NCBI RefSeq assembly: GCF_964204645.1
Contig: NC_134028.1
Location: 22,294,153 to 22,358,152, forward strand
Direction of reading: 5' to 3'
Length of the DNA: 64,000 nt
From: Tubulanus polymorphus
Taxonomy: Eukaryota > Nemertea > Palaeonemertea > Tubulaniformes > Tubulanidae
Under the pieces are notes generated by a model. That model was not told where the DNA came from and ran no database searches. It was given only the letters and a program-made list of their open reading frames with translations. Made by a program: the position numbers and the translations under genes. The stretch's first letter is position 1; every line of letters begins with the position of its first letter. Of this stretch, positions 1 to 13,427 are shown piece after piece.

Positions 1-486
1 CTCATTAGTATTTTTCTGTAGTGCTTTATTTGAATGTATATATCTATGCATGCATAGTCCTTATTAGTTACTCTATGTTATTTCTGCCTGTTTGTCGATC
101 CAAACAACTAGATTGTGTTATTGATTTTTTTCTATAGCGTTTTTAGATCTGTAAAATATGTGTTGTCCCTCTAATACCCTTGAGTGTAAATAAACTAAAT
201 GAATAGAATATGTCCCAGTTCCTCATTTTCTACACACTCTTGTCATTCAATTCCTTATTATTCCGATCCTTTGTATAGATACATATCTTTTTCTGTAATT
301 TTACAGGTATATAACAATCTTCTATAGTTTCATGTTTTTGTAAATGGCATTAAATCTGGAAAATATTGTTTGTTTCGTGTATATTCATGCTAGGATTTAT
401 TAGTAAATATATACTTCTTGATGTCCGGCTCTATAAACATATCGTCGAGGTGATGAGTGTAGGCCTAATGAATTTCGATCTGAATT
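1..486. other. AT-rich intergenic DNA, no gene seen
   Basis: No long open frame, splice-supported exon or RNA gene can be recognised. The stretch is AT-rich with many short poly-T runs. Confidence 0.5.
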
Positions 487-735
487 TCAGTTTCCCTTCA
501 CACGCGAGACGCTGTCAATAAGATCTGCATCTGATACGAGACGGAGCGAGGAGAGAATACGCAAATTTATGCGCGCTTTCGCGCCTTTTATGAACACAAG
601 TTTGCTCTCGTCGGAAAACATCGTTTTCCACATCGAGTCGCGGTTGAAAAACATTTCGCGCCGGCGTCTTATGAAAATATGATTGCGTTTAACGAGCCAA
701 CAACGAAGAGTTGCCAAAGATTCCGATATGGCCAA
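487..735 (-). mobile_element. Possible Tc1/mariner transposase scrap
   Basis: An 82-codon open frame without an ATG start contains the short motif MWKTMFSDESK. Tc1/mariner transposases carry a similar F-[ST]-DES context around their second catalytic aspartate. The preceding Arg-rich stretch (IRRRREMFFNRDSMW) also fits that region in general character. Nothing else of a transposase is seen on either side, so at best this is a dead fragment. A chance frame in a locally GC-richer patch is an equal possibility. Confidence 0.25.
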
Positions 736-3060
736 ATATTTGCACTACTCTCTTCGGTAGCATATTTTTCGGCGTCTATTTATTCGGAGAGGAATCCGTG
801 TACAAATTGGCGCATTCCTGCTTTCATTAACGGAGTAATGTTATGACTCAAGGCGATGCGCATATGCAATGCATCGCCAACTATATACGGAGTTGAGAAT
901 CGTTTTCGCGAAAGGAAAAATTCGACGACGAGTTTGATCTACTGGGGCCAGTCACGCTGTACGAGACGTTAAGATCTAGTCTTAGGGTCTTAAGTCGATC
1001 TGAGAATTTAAGACCGGTTTAACGTAAAATGTATGGCCACTTTGCAATTGGGCCGTAGGATGGGTATTAACAATCAGAAAAGCTTAATGATTTGAAAAAA
1101 TAGTAACGGAATTTGACTTGGAGTGTTAATTCATCAAAGCTGTAGAAATTCTTTATTCTTTTTTCTTAAATTTTCCTCAATAAATTAGAAAAGTAAATTG
1201 AAATTGAAATTTGACATGATCAATATTTTGCATCACATTCTGATCACACGCATTAACAAGCCGTGACAAATGGAATAGAAAAATAAAATAAAAACAGTTC
1301 CATATTTTACCACGGTATATCTCGCCTAAATCCGACAAACAGTGGTCCGCGAAAGTCATTTAAGATTGGAGAGAAAATACTTTAGGAAATCTGAATATCG
1401 TTTCGGTTTTTCGAAGTTAATCCGAGTTCTTGGTCTTGTCCGAGTAGGATGAGACATACTGGATACCCTAATTTTATAATCATCTCGTATCGAATGTCGT
1501 TCTGAGTCTGGTGCGGGTGACACGACGTCACACCGTCAGACGATATGAACGGCTTGCTTTGCGTGAAACAAATATTTGCCGAAATATGTTGCAGACAATA
1601 ATTGCCCGCGTTATGTAGTTACTTTCATTTAGATCATATCTGATATCTGGTGCCTGGGGGAGGGGGTGGATATGAGCGGCCAACGATTCGACCATCTGGC
1701 TTTTTTCCCGGATCAGTTCAATCAACGCGATCGGAACTGACATCTTAACGGTACATTCGACCGATCATCGATGACGTATACGCGTTTGTTGACATCGGAT
1801 TTTCCGGGTGTCTAGCTTATAATTCTATCAAAGGCTTTTAGTTCGCGTTTCTTAAATTGTTATCATTAATTTTTTATGGGTACATTTACGCTGTATCGCT
1901 TTTAGTTAGAGAGAGAGACAGAGAGTCCATTCGTTTTTAATCCGGGATAAACTCGACATGAAAATAATCGGTTCCGACCGGGGTTCCTAATCCGCGCTAT
2001 TGTCCGCGCACCCCGTATTATAAGCGCCGGTTTTGTATACGCCGGCCCATCGTCGCGGTGGACTGCCCCCTCGATTAAAACGCCAGAGAACACGACTAAT
2101 TGTTTGATCTCGCGTTCGCGAAATGTGAAAAACACAAAAGAACGAATATCCAGCGTGTATTATAGTTGGGAAAAAAGTCTCGCACAGAAGGTAAGCGCGA
2201 TGGGGAGAGAGAGAGGGGAGAGAGAGAGAGGCAGAAAATCCTCGCCGCCGGCATAGCGCAGATTAATACTGACGGTCGTAGAGCCCATCAAGACAACCGA
2301 TTCGGGGCCATTGTGTCAGCGACCATATACTCGCTGCGAATTAGCGGCTTAGCGCCGAAATGAAAATCCAGTTATTGGGATTAATTCGACAGTTGGTGTA
2401 GACTTCATTCAGTTTCTGACAAAGTATGCCTACTCCTGATAATCCCTGAATGAAACCAGCAAAACTATTTCGCCAGCAGATTTGTCTCAAGGGTCGCGTC
2501 GACGCCTCGCATATCTTCTTTACTCGGCGCTGCACATGTCAAGGTTTTGGAAACAACTTTCGGGGTTTACAAATTCAATCAAAGCAATTCTTCGCCGCGA
2601 GCGTGTTTTCTTTAAAAAAAAGTGTTTAGCTTGTTCGAACAGAAAGTCGATCGGGTCGGGGGCCCGTAAGGGCCGCGTCTGGTGCGCTTTGAGGAATAAG
2701 AAAATATTTTTTAAAAATCACGCATTCACTATAATCTGCGGTATGCGACGATATACAATATCATCAACATAATTCAGATGATGTCTATGATTATTTAGAT
2801 TCGGGGATTGAACATAGAAAAAAGGAAGGTGTATAGAGAATTCCACACTGAAATCCGAAAAGTTAGATGTTTTGAAATAAGGAAGGTAATGAAAAGAAAT
2901 GTTTTCACAGAACTCGATACGGTTCTACAGCGCCAGGTTGAGCTTGACTTAAGAGAAAATCAGTTTATTTCCGATGTTTTGTCACTCGAGTTTTAATCAA
3001 GAACTATGTGGAACTGGTCCAGACTCCGATCGGATTACCCGATTTGAGCCGACGGACGAT
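736..3060. other. Intergenic DNA, no gene seen
   Basis: Only short frames in both strands, none with a recognisable domain or good splice context. A GA-repeat runs at 1907-1925 and a second GA-rich patch at about 2200-2232. Around 942-1035 there is a short inverted stretch built on 'ttaag' motifs that resembles the foldback family described at 49,900. Confidence 0.5.
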
Positions 3061-3084
3061 GAACTGTTACGTGAATAGGATGAG

Positions 3085-3155
3085 ATAAACACTTGCCAAT
3101 TGGACAAGTTTGCGTTCTACGTACGAGACCCGGGTTCGATCACCGGTGAGTGCGC
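3085..3155 (+). repeat. tRNA-like promoter element (SINE-type fragment)
   Basis: A B-box-like sequence (gggttcgatcacc, about 3130-3142) lies 24-35 bases after an A-box-like sequence (ttgccaattgg, about 3093-3103). No cloverleaf with a paired acceptor stem can be drawn, so this is not a working tRNA. A tRNA-derived SINE head is the most likely reading. Confidence 0.35.
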
Positions 3156-3446
3156 GTAATTTCTTTGTCACTTCCCTTAATCCTCACAGAACCAAGAATA
3201 CGTATGTTGACCGACCAATGTTACTGAATATCATCCCGATTTAGTTTCGATTGACACGAATAACTAAACCCAACGCACTCGACACAGGGAAACAGATCGG
3301 AATCATGTTTCTGTCCCCTGTTTTCGCGTTTCTTCGCGTCGAATTGCCCATTCTACAATGGCGGATCATGCAGTTGATCACAATATCCGTGATAAGACAA
3401 TAACTGTAAGATTGAACGATAACCATACTCAAACGTGGTGAACGGA

Positions 3447-3602
3447 TAATAAGATAAAAACCCACTGTCTACAGATTAAAAGAATTTAAAAACAAGAATT
3501 TATTTATTCAATCTAAAATATATCGAAGACACGACGTTTCAATAAATAAATTCTTGGTTTTAAATTCTTTTAATCTGTAGATAGTGGGTTTTTATCTTAT
3601 TA
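3447..3602. repeat. Foldback element, ~60-bp arms
   Basis: The left arm (3447-3508) is almost the exact reverse complement of the right arm (3541-3602), separated by about 32 bases. Both arms include the 'cccactgtctacagatt' type segment, with only a few mismatches. The structure can form a long hairpin. No coding capacity is seen, so a foldback or MITE-like non-autonomous transposon is likely. Confidence 0.8.
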
Positions 3603-3609
3603 ACTGTAA

Positions 3610-3756
3610 GATCCCACTAAAATAGAATTAATGACTGAAACGTTTATTTGAAATATAGACATATTTCGGGTGGTGATGAAGGGTGGTAGAAACCAACCGA
3701 AATATTTCATATTTCAAATAAACGTTTTAGTTATTCACTCTATCATAGTGGGATTT
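3610..3756. repeat. Second foldback element, ~55-bp arms
   Basis: Immediately after the previous foldback, 'atcccactaaaatagaatta...' (3611-3669) is mirrored by 3697-3755, ending 'tcatagtgggat'. The inner parts share 'cgtttatttgaaatat' in inverted form. The loop of about 27 bases is G-rich (gggtggtgatgaagggtgg). It is independent of its left neighbour, as the arms have different sequence. Confidence 0.8.
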
Positions 3757-4400
3757 TACGCCTATTCTACTATGGTGTATGGGATCGAGCGGTCTCGTGA
3801 CGTCAGAGCCTGACGTGCGTACCGTGAACGAGTATCTAATAAAGACCTATTTCACGGTTTTTTAAACGCCGACAAAAGCACGCTAGAACTGACTAAGTGT
3901 TTTTGATGAATTGAGCACACGTATCTCGAACTTTCCCGACGGCTGCGAAACATCGCAGATATTAGCTTACACCTGCGCGGTAAACATTTTTACTGAAACC
4001 GCTATTGTTTAGATTCAACTGCCGTGCAATTTGCGGCGCGCAAAATACGCGACTTACATACCAACCGCGAGTCGGGACCCGACGAGCGTTCGTGCATGAT
4101 TAGACACGGTACCGTACGACGTACAACAAAACGCATTAAAGAAGCGACCCAAATTAAATTGTCCCGGCAAGATTTGATTCTACGGCTGTTGACATTGTCG
4201 GTATGCTGCTGTTTGTCGAAAGGATGTTTCAAACAAGCCCCTTTGTAGCCTGCATCTAAAAAAAAAAACATATCAGTCTTTGTTCATCGTTGGAAGTAAC
4301 TTTTTGTGGCCCTCGCACGATATTCTGTTCACCGTATCTGAAGATTATACAACGGCATGCGGGGGCCAGTACCTTTAGTTCCAAAATTCGAGTTATTCAT
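3757..4400. other. Intergenic DNA, no gene seen
   Basis: Two open frames of 74-89 codons overlap antiparallel at 4002-4271, but neither has a motif or codon pattern that supports coding. Nothing else is recognised. Confidence 0.45.
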
Positions 4401-4411
4401 TTATTAGAATT

Positions 4412-4501
4412 CACTAAAACGAAACCACAACGTTTCGGCTAATTGCTATCATCGGGTCGAATGATAATGATAGTCAACACCCGAAACGTTTTGGTTTAGT
4501 G
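4412..4501. repeat. Short foldback with cgaaacgttt core
   Basis: The segment 4412-4437 (cactaaaacgaaaccac...gtttcgg) is mirrored by 4480-4501 (ccgaaacgttttggtttagtg). The arms are about 22 bases with a few mismatches. Confidence 0.65.
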
Positions 4502-6286
4502 TACACGGATTAGAATGTTTTATTCGACTACTAATCTTAGTTCGACAGCAAAATTAAATATAACACTTTATTTTCATTTTTCAACAATAGATTCTATTTT
4601 TTCTTTAAACTTAACTATACAAAATAACGTGATAAATTGTCCACAAATCGTCCGACGACATTATACATGGTTGAAAACAGTAAAATATAGATGCATATGA
4701 TTATTACTTTCGTTTGATTGAAGGTTAATATTTTTTACAATAGCAAAATGTATATCAACTAAAGGCCCTTCTTACGATTTAAGACCAATTTCGTCGCTTC
4801 GGTCATAACGACTGTGTAACTGGACCCCCGGGTTACGATTCAACCACCATTTTGGTGTCGAACTTAATCGAGAAAAGACTGAAACCTGTTTTCAAATAGG
4901 CAAATATCCGTCTAAATCTTTTAGATTTGTAATCAATGAATAAATAAAATAGTAATAGCAAATAAAATGAATTATCTTTTTTTGAAAAATACAACAACAT
5001 TGAACAATATCCTCGAACTGTCTCCAGGCGGTCACGTATCACGCCAGGACTCCAGTGCCTAGAGTGTATGCGTAAGTTCCCCGAATCAGCTGTTATGGAC
5101 ATCCTTGTCATGGGTGGTCGGTATCGCTTTCCTTGTGCTCATTGTTTATTGATATCTGTCAAGAGTCTTTTCATTTGAGGCGATTCGGGCCAGTTTTTGC
5201 TGTCATATTTGACATGAAAGTGTAAGCTTTATACACGTCCGAGTGTTATTCTGGTGTACAACTTGAAAGTTGAATATACACCACGCAGACGAGGCGATGC
5301 CGATTTTGTTGTTGGTTTCTTCTCAGAATTTTAGAAACTGTGTTTCTATATTAGAAAAATCCAGCATGTTGACTAAAATACCCACAATTGTGTGAAGAAA
5401 CACTAAATGATTAGGCCTAGTGATGTTTCGACGTTCTAAGAGCCATTTTCAAAATGGTATCTGAGTCAGTTTTGGAAGTGGCTCATATAGTCGCAACATC
5501 TCTTAGTTTTTTTTCGTAATTGTTGCTTTTTCTTCAATTGAATTATAGACACAGTCACTTGTCCACGGAAACTTGCCCCGTGTTCGTTTATTATGATTAT
5601 TCATAATTCAACCGCAACAGAATCGCAACCATCAAAAACTCGTATCCCCATTTGGGAGAAATCACATCCGAGCAACTCTACTCTGGGCCCAGGAGTCACC
5701 TATCTGAATCTAGCCGAAATGACGTCAAGAGCAAAATACAAATTTCATAGTATCGTTTTTTCAATTGAAATTTCGAGATTTCGATATATCTCCAGGACGC
5801 TTCCAAAGATTCGAGATTCAAATGATCTACCGTCGAGATTTATCGGAAACCAATTTTCCAAAATCCTATTCTACGTATCGTTGCCAATTATTCGAATAAA
5901 ACGAATGTCTTTCGAACGTAAAATTCTCGGAATATTTGAACGATTCTTTTTTTAAAGTGTAAAGAAATTCGAAATCAATGATTAACACCGGCAGCTTATA
6001 TGAAACGAGGAACGTCTTCGACTTGCCCTTTCAGAAAACATGTAGTGGATTGCAAATAACTGTTCAAGAGTAGACAAACATTTACTGACATATTAGACGG
6101 TAGTATTGGGTCTTATGGGGCTAGGATGTTAAACAACCGTTTGACAGCGACACAATGGACCGGCGTTGCGTAGACTTGTTCACAAATACAACAATTCGAT
6201 ACAAGGAAGTAATATTCCGGTATCGAGTTTCGTTCGGTTTTCGGATTTTTCAGATTTGATGCTGTGTCGGTGAGAAACCAGCGAGG
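4502..6286. other. Intergenic DNA, no gene seen
   Basis: The longest plus-strand frame (5593-5955, 120 codons) contains at about 5790-5808 a short motif (ctccaggacgcttcc) that recurs elsewhere in the window in non-coding context, so the frame is not supported as a gene. Otherwise nothing is recognised. Confidence 0.45.
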
Positions 6287-6511
6287 AAAGGGAGCGGGAG
6301 AGGGAGAGGGAGAGGGATGGGGAGAGGGAGAGGGAGTCGGAGACGGAGACGGAGACGGAGACGGAGAGGGAGAGGGAGAGGGAGGGGGAGAGGAAGAGGA
6401 AGAGGGAGAGGGAGAGGGAGAGGGAGAGGGAGAGGGAGAGGGAGAGGGAGAGGGAGAGGGAGAGGGAGAGGGAGAGGGAGAGGGAGAGGGAGAGGGAGAG
6501 GGAGAGGGAGA
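6287..6511. repeat. GGGAGA/GAGGGA hexamer satellite
   Basis: About 225 bases of almost pure purine hexamer repeat (ggagag units with a few gacgga and gaagag variants). Every frame through it is open and gives low-complexity translations (Pro-Ser on the minus strand, Gly-Glu or Gly-Arg on the plus), so the long frames here are artefacts. A purine/pyrimidine mirror tract of this kind can form triplex (H-DNA). Confidence 0.95.
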
Positions 6512-7676
6512 TGGCTCGCCTTTTTGTAGAATAAACCAGATGTAGATTATAAAACCTTTAAGTTTCAACAAAATTTCGGAACTGTGAATGACCTATGTAC
6601 GTAGGCGTGAGAGGATCGCATTACAGCGGCCATATTGCTGTCACCGGCAGATGACGTTAGTTGTTGGAGAGCATCTAAACATGAACTTATCACTCGCAAA
6701 TCATCGGAATTGATAACTAAAAGAACCGCTGTATTGAGAATCCCTCGCTTGCCGGCGGCGGTATGCGTTAATTCCGCTCGTCTACGACACTTCACTTCTT
6801 CTCAAGACGTTAACGTTTCTTTCTTCGCCGAACAGACGCCGCTGACGTTAACGTCGACCGTTCACGCAATATTTACCGTAGGTTAAAGCAATCGAAATCG
6901 TTTATAAAGCAACAATTTTCGATGTTGTCGCCGCGTCGCCAGAAGCGCCTCATTTCAAAGTTAATTATGTGATATTGCTACCTGCGGGCCAGACTGAAGT
7001 GGCCAGCGTGCAGGAAATGATACACATAGTCTGTGTTGATTTTCGGGCTCTTACCTATACAAAGAAATTAAAATTTCTGGCTCAATTAAGTCCGTTATTT
7101 GCCCAACACGGAGCAATGTTTGTCCGTCTTACGGCACCGTTTCTAATCTAGTTATTACACGGATTTCATCGTGTAGCAGTTTCTTGGTTAAACAAGAGAA
7201 ACAGCTTTACGTCTTGCGGCGACAAGGTCCCTTTTACCGTCGCAATTTTCTAATAAACGAAAGTTCGTCGTCGGCGGACTTGTAACGACGACATCGCAGT
7301 CTCGCAAACAGAGAGCTGAAGTTACTTTTCCCCCGACGAGTGTCGTATAGCGTCTAGGCGCTGCATCGTTCCGATTTATTTTCATATAGATCGTTCGAAA
7401 TGAAAGGAAACATTCCAGTACGTTATAGATTGGCCGAATGAAAGTTACCGATTCAGTACGTAGAAAACGCTTTAGAATGGTAAAACACTAAACACTGTTA
7501 TACTTAAAAAAGTCTACGTTGTATTTCCTTCTTATTATGTTAAACGTGTGTATATGTCTACTTGATATTTCTCTAGATTATCCATTTCGTTGAAAAAAAA
7601 AAAACAATTAAATTTGTTCTTTCCTGTACTTTATTACTGTATAAACCGATAATATGCGTTGTATTTCATATAAGTA
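6512..7676. other. Intergenic DNA, no gene seen
   Basis: Several overlapping frames of 60-83 codons on both strands, none with recognised motifs or splice support. Confidence 0.45.
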
Positions 7677-7812
7677 ATAAAGTTATTTTGATTTGATTTC
7701 ATATGATTGGTATAAAGTTATTTTGATTTGATTTGATTTGATTTGATTGGTATATAAAGTTATTTTGATTTGATTTGATTGGTATGAAATTATTTTGATT
7801 TGATTTGACTGG
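7677..7812. repeat. Tandem repeat, ATTTG-rich units
   Basis: Four imperfect units of about 30-40 bases share 'aaagttattttgatttgatttg...ggtat'. The units differ in the number of inner 'atttg' pentamers. It is a minisatellite with a nested pentamer microsatellite. Confidence 0.85.
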
Positions 7813-10800
7813 TAAAGATAAATCTGTCATTGCTGGGATGCTTTGCCTCAGACTCTAGCTGCCTTTATGGCGCGCACGCAAGATTTCGTAGATGCTCCAA
7901 TCATTTTTCGAGTGTACCTGAACTTATTGTGCGGCTATCCTCGTTGAAACTAACCTCTTTCGGTTCGTATCGATATGCAAAAAATCACGCAAACAAATTT
8001 TCCGCGCAGTTTGTCCACATTTCCGTACGACAGATCATTGGCTTTGATTCGCCGGGTTCGCCGGGTACATGTCGATAATTTGTAATCGCATCTTCGACGC
8101 TAGTGCCGACAACCAGTCAAGAGGGGCCCATTCGATATCGAAATTCTAGCGACGCGCGCCTCGCAGAATCATGTTGCAATGGGCCTCTTCAGTAACGGAT
8201 TGTAAATTACAAAACAAGTGGTTGAAATTGGTTTTTTGTGAGTATTATCTTACACGCTTATCAGTAATGACTACGCCGAACAATTGTATCATCTGTAGTC
8301 GGTGGTATCGGATTCGAGCGATCCAAGAAAACTGATAGTTTTTCGAGCATTTTCGTCAATAGAGTATAGAACGCCTAGTACGTTGTAATACTATTACGCT
8401 GATGCGATGGGTTTTAATATTTTCAAGTTCCAATTTTGCGCGGAAATCCATTTCTCAATTTCAAGTATGAAAAGTATTGACTATCCATGCATTTCTTGGT
8501 TGCATTTGTTTACGATTCTTATTCCAGAATTTTCCCCGAAAGAATCATCCTGATTTTATCATAATATTCTTGTATTTTGGGAAAGAAGGAAACTGGCACA
8601 AAATGCATTGAGTGAAATTAAGGCAAAGGTGATTAAGTGAATAATGCTATGAAAGTGTATTCTAATAAACGTGTATTCTAATAAATCACGCCGTCGTTCC
8701 CGTTTTCATAAGGAAACATTTTTTATTTGGAATGATATTCAAAATTTGGCTGAATTGATAAGTTAGAGAAATTAAGCAGGAAAAAATGTTAAATTAAAAA
8801 TGTTAGATTTTAAAGAATATCAGCTCATTTCTTTATCATGGCGTTTGATCTTTGGACACGTATTTTTTTTTTCTTTTTGGTTATCCGTACATTTTTGCAC
8901 AAAAATAATATTCAAATCAAAACCCATCTCATAAATCGTAACTATAATCTACTGTTTGCATTGACATTTTCTACGATTTGTGTTTCAACTATTTTTACAG
9001 TGTTTTGTGTCACTAAGTTCGTTGATTTTCTTATTATCATTTTTTTCTAAATTCTCTTCTGGTAAAAGCAGTTGGCGAAACATCGGACCATGGCCAATTC
9101 TACATCGATCAAAAAACCATCTTTTGGAACTATATTGAAACCAGTGAAATTATTAGATTTGAAAATCGCCAGAAAAAAAGTTAAGCAACTGATGATTATA
9201 GATATTTTTGCCGAATGGATCTCTCAAATGTTTTGATCAAAGTGAAACTAAGTTACTGCTACAATTTCCCGATAGTTCAATGCGTGAAATTCTGTGCATG
9301 CGTGTGTGTGTGTGTGTGTGTGGAGCCCTGCATTCGGCGATCACTCCAAATCTTATTCTAATGCGCACAATTCGTATTCCGTTCTATCATTTTTCCCTGT
9401 ATTGACGCATTTATATGAATACAAGATTTCAAAGTTGGCACATCACCGATGCGCCTCTCGACTTTTCTGTTTTACTCGAACGAGACCGAATATATATATT
9501 TTTTTTTTTTTCATTTTGAATGGTCGTGTTTCTGTTTACAAACTCATTGACTTTTTAAGTTTTAGAGGCGACACAAGGGTACGCAGATGGTGAAGGGGCT
9601 TTCAAGGGACTACAAAAATATGGCGATAGTGGATTTTTTGGAAAATATCGTTCACAATAGAACGTTATTATTCATTATATGGCCGCAAAATATTTGGCAA
9701 TTTTTCTGTATAATCTATTTCCAATTTGCAATGAATCTTCTTGCGTGAGTAACACAGCAACCGATCAAATTTGATATAGATATTCGAATATATTTTGCCT
9801 TCATTCCATTTCCAAAACTAAAAAAAAAATGAATTCTACAAGATACAAGAAAGAAACCAGTAAATCTAAGTCGATCAAAAGGATACTGCTTCTCAAATCA
9901 TCCACCGATTGCGTTTTAAAATAATCGCTTTTTCTACGTGGTTTTCGTGAATTCTTCTAATAAGTTTTATCTAATTTCACTCCTCGGTTATGATTTCGAT
10001 TTTGATTTCGAAAAAATTAACGACAAAAGTTGTCGCATGCATACGAAAGCGTAAAGGGCGTCGCCGAGAATATACAAGAATTAACCACGCATTTTTTTTT
10101 TAAAATAGATATGTCCACAGGACGCTTCCGTAATTCACGGTCAGTAAAATGAAATAAAGAATATTGCAAAATACTTATCAAAAATTATGCTGGACCCTCC
10201 CACCGAACACAGCACCATTAGATATATGATTAACAAATATGGTAAATATAATGACAGTTTCGCATCTACGAGTGCCGCCCTTTATATTTGCTTTGCGCTC
10301 TCGTGTTCTTTATCTATACGGAGATATGTGTCACGTACTCGGTGACGTAGCCGTCGACGCGTATTCGTGTTATTGAGTCTCTCTGCAAATGTTCAACATA
10401 CTTATGTATACTCGAATGAAAACTATCAATATATGCGCATTATACATTATGCGGCAGGCATATAATTAATATCGCCACGACGTATTTTATTCCGCGAATG
10501 GCGAAAAATCGACAATACAAATATTACACGACATAGGAAAACTATTTTTTGCTTTGTAGCTAACGTGTTTGTATAGAACAAGTTGTTACCGCGTATAATT
10601 TCCTTTTTCCATATATACGTTTACACTATAAAATATTTCTTTCCTCTGGCCGAGTATCGTACATTTGACGACGAATATTTCTTTTAGATATTTCTTATAA
10701 AAATTTTTCTGTCGCGTTAAAAAAATCGTACTACTCAGATACTTAAGCGTAAGTCTCGATGTATTAATTGAGGCAGACAACAAAGTTTACCCCAACCAGT

Positions 10801-12904
10801 CACTTGCGGGTTCAGGCTAGTTGGAAGATTGTTAGAATGGACCATAACCGACATTTCAAATTATGTACTTCGATTTGAACAAACAGAAATCTGTAGATTT
10901 CGACCGCCGATCACACAACTATATCTGTACATCTACGAATTCCGATTTCAGAACCAAACCCCCTGTTTCGATCCCGGTAGGTGTGATGGGTTTGTAAGGG
11001 ACACAAATCAAAACAAATCAAACGAAATCAACCGATCAAGTAATTAGCGGGGTCAATCCCTATTTTAAGATAAAAAAGTCACTAATTGCGCAATCGTTTG
11101 TTATATATATTTCAATGTCATTTTTCCATTCATTGCAAAATCTTAGGTTAATTATGATAATAGTAATAATTTCAATTTCTAATTTTATACCGCCTTACAC
11201 ACGCACTTCAAAGCGGTTTACAATGACAATAATTGAAGTAATTAGAAAAACTGATTAGAAAAAGAACTAAAACGTAAGTTTGAATAATATCGGGAAAACA
11301 TATACGTTTTAAGACCAACTATAGAATCAGAATTTATCGCTGATGATATCATTTATTTTTTTGGGGTAAGTAATAAATTGTGATAATGGCTGCGTACATC
11401 TTGTTACACGTTATTTCAACCGGATTGCTAACGCGGTCAAACGGTTTAAGCTTGTTGATCGTTCGAGTCTGTAACGTATACTAGTCATCGGCTAATAACT
11501 CGTATGATTAACGCAAGAACTTTCACGGAAGCGAGCGACACAGCTGGGCTCTATAAACCCAGAATCCGGCCTAGGCTGAATCATAGCTCAACGCGCGGAG
11601 CCGTTGCGAAAACATCATTAAACCGGGGCGGACCTAGCCCGCTTTAATCAGTCTGAGTATCGGTCCGCGTGGCAGCTAATTTCAGACATGTGGACCCGAT
11701 TTTCATGACCGCAAATGGCCAATTAGTTCTTCAAAACGACTGCTCTTCGTGTTTGCGCGCTCGGGATCCGTCAATTCTGGGTAAGACCTGCCGTCGCGTG
11801 TATATATAAGTCAATATTTACCCGGCGAATAGAAATATTTTCATATCTGTTTATCATTGAACGATCCATCTTCCCCGTCGTGCTTTTTATTCCGTTTGCT
11901 TTATTAAGCTTCTATGGAATGAAAGGTAAAAAAGGTGTAATCTGCGTTATCTACAGATTAATGCAGCCCGGAACCCTTCCATACCTCCCAGGGTCTCGAT
12001 ACTTGATCATAGTTCTCACATATTCCAGATCGTCCAATTTAGCCAGTTGCCAGATTGTTAACGCTTAGATTTTATTAGCAGTATGCAAAGATGTTGAGCG
12101 TAAAAATTGCTACGATTTCAAATTGACTAAACTATATCGTGGTTCCAGTGCCTTGCAATTTCTAGGTTCAGCTCTATCATTATTACTATTAAATAGATTG
12201 AAGACTGACTACGACTCAATTAGACTGATGTCTAAGACTCAAACATTTTATAACGACGAAACGTGGTAACCGATTCACACTTGTGGTATTTTATAGTTTT
12301 TATTCCCATAATCCGATCACAAAATTGAGAACATGGAATACATAACCATCCCTTCAGAGAATCTTAGTCGTAAACGTTTTTATGGTCAACCATAAAACGG
12401 TAAAAACAGTTTTTATGCGCACTGAACCACGGTCGGTTCTCGGCTTCAGTTGTAGAAATCAGGTGAACCTAATCGACGATGTTTTCATAATTGTTTATTC
12501 ATAAAACAACGCATCAATGTTCAGAGTTATGATTACGTTCGTAAAGTTTACCCTGCACGTCTGGAAGTCGTGTATAGGTTTATTGGCTGCGGTCGATAGT
12601 GATTTCTGCGTCGACTCGTACGCGATATGTAAACATTTACGCGTTGAACGCGTTCCAGGTGGACTGGACTCGTTAGCGCCCGCCGAAAAACAAACCCGAA
12701 TTCATTCGCGACATCTATATCTATTCAACCGCAAGAAATCTGAAAATCCCTATCCGTAAATAATTTGGTTTGACTTATAGAACGATGGTTCTAAGTTCAA
12801 CTTCAATTTAAGGCACAGCCAAGGGTGAGCGCAGGAAACCCTGCTAGCTTTACCGTGGTTTAATGGTCCATACGTGGTTATTGTGCACTTAATGCGGTTT
12901 CTCC
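7813..12904. other. Long intergenic stretch, no gene seen
   Basis: Five kilobases with only short frames. A (GT)n run lies at 9302-9322. The segment 10,105-10,135 carries a copy of a dispersed motif (atatgtcc.caggacgcttccgta) seen also near 5795, 20,170 and (minus strand) 25,900. No splice-consistent coding chain was found by eye. Distal parts of large genes could lie here unseen. Confidence 0.45.
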
Positions 12905-12978
12905 TCAATATGACTAGCATAACACATCTCACAGAAGCGGATAAAAATTTCACAATCTATATCAACGTTTCACCTGCA

Positions 12979-13030
12979 GGAAGCAATCGATTTGTATTGA
13001 CAATTTATATCACATATTCTATTCAGTAAC
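12979..13030 (-). promoter_or_regulatory. Orphan upstream block of a lost array copy
   Basis: This segment matches the upstream blocks of the intact array genes (gaagcaatcgatttgta followed by ttgacaattta), but no signal-peptide exon follows at lower coordinates. It marks the truncated left end of the array. Confidence 0.5.
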
Positions 13031-13427
13031 AGTCACGTAGAGAAAATGTAAGTATGAAAGAATGATATTTACAGTATATCATGCGCACAATGAGTTGTTT
13101 AAAGCTTATGTTGCGTCTAGACCGGGTTTTCGGGTTGATCCTGATATCTGATTGTTGGTGCCAGCAGCAGTTCGTATCTCTTCACGAGAAAGAAAGTCAC
13201 AAAACTAACGTTAACGCTAAAAATCGAAAATCCTACCAGATACGATATGATACAAAAAAGCCATTAGCATGTGGTATTTCAGAGAATTTTATTATCAATT
13301 TCAAGATTTGCTAGACAAATGTTTCGATAGAACGTTACAATTTAGTGAAGTTTGTATAAGTGAAATATATACGGATCGAGAAGTGGTTGTTATATGGTTT
13401 GTATTCTTTAAATAGTTGTGCATTCGG

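Noticed and set aside
5593-5955. A 120-codon plus frame as a gene
   Set aside because: It contains the dispersed 'ggacgcttcc' motif, has no domain, and its composition is like the surrounding non-coding DNA.
6113-6571. A 152-codon minus-strand frame with a long Pro-Ser repeat, and overlapping plus-strand Gly-Glu and Gly-Arg frames
   Set aside because: All are translations of the GGGAGA satellite, where every frame is open. The flanking residues show no motif.
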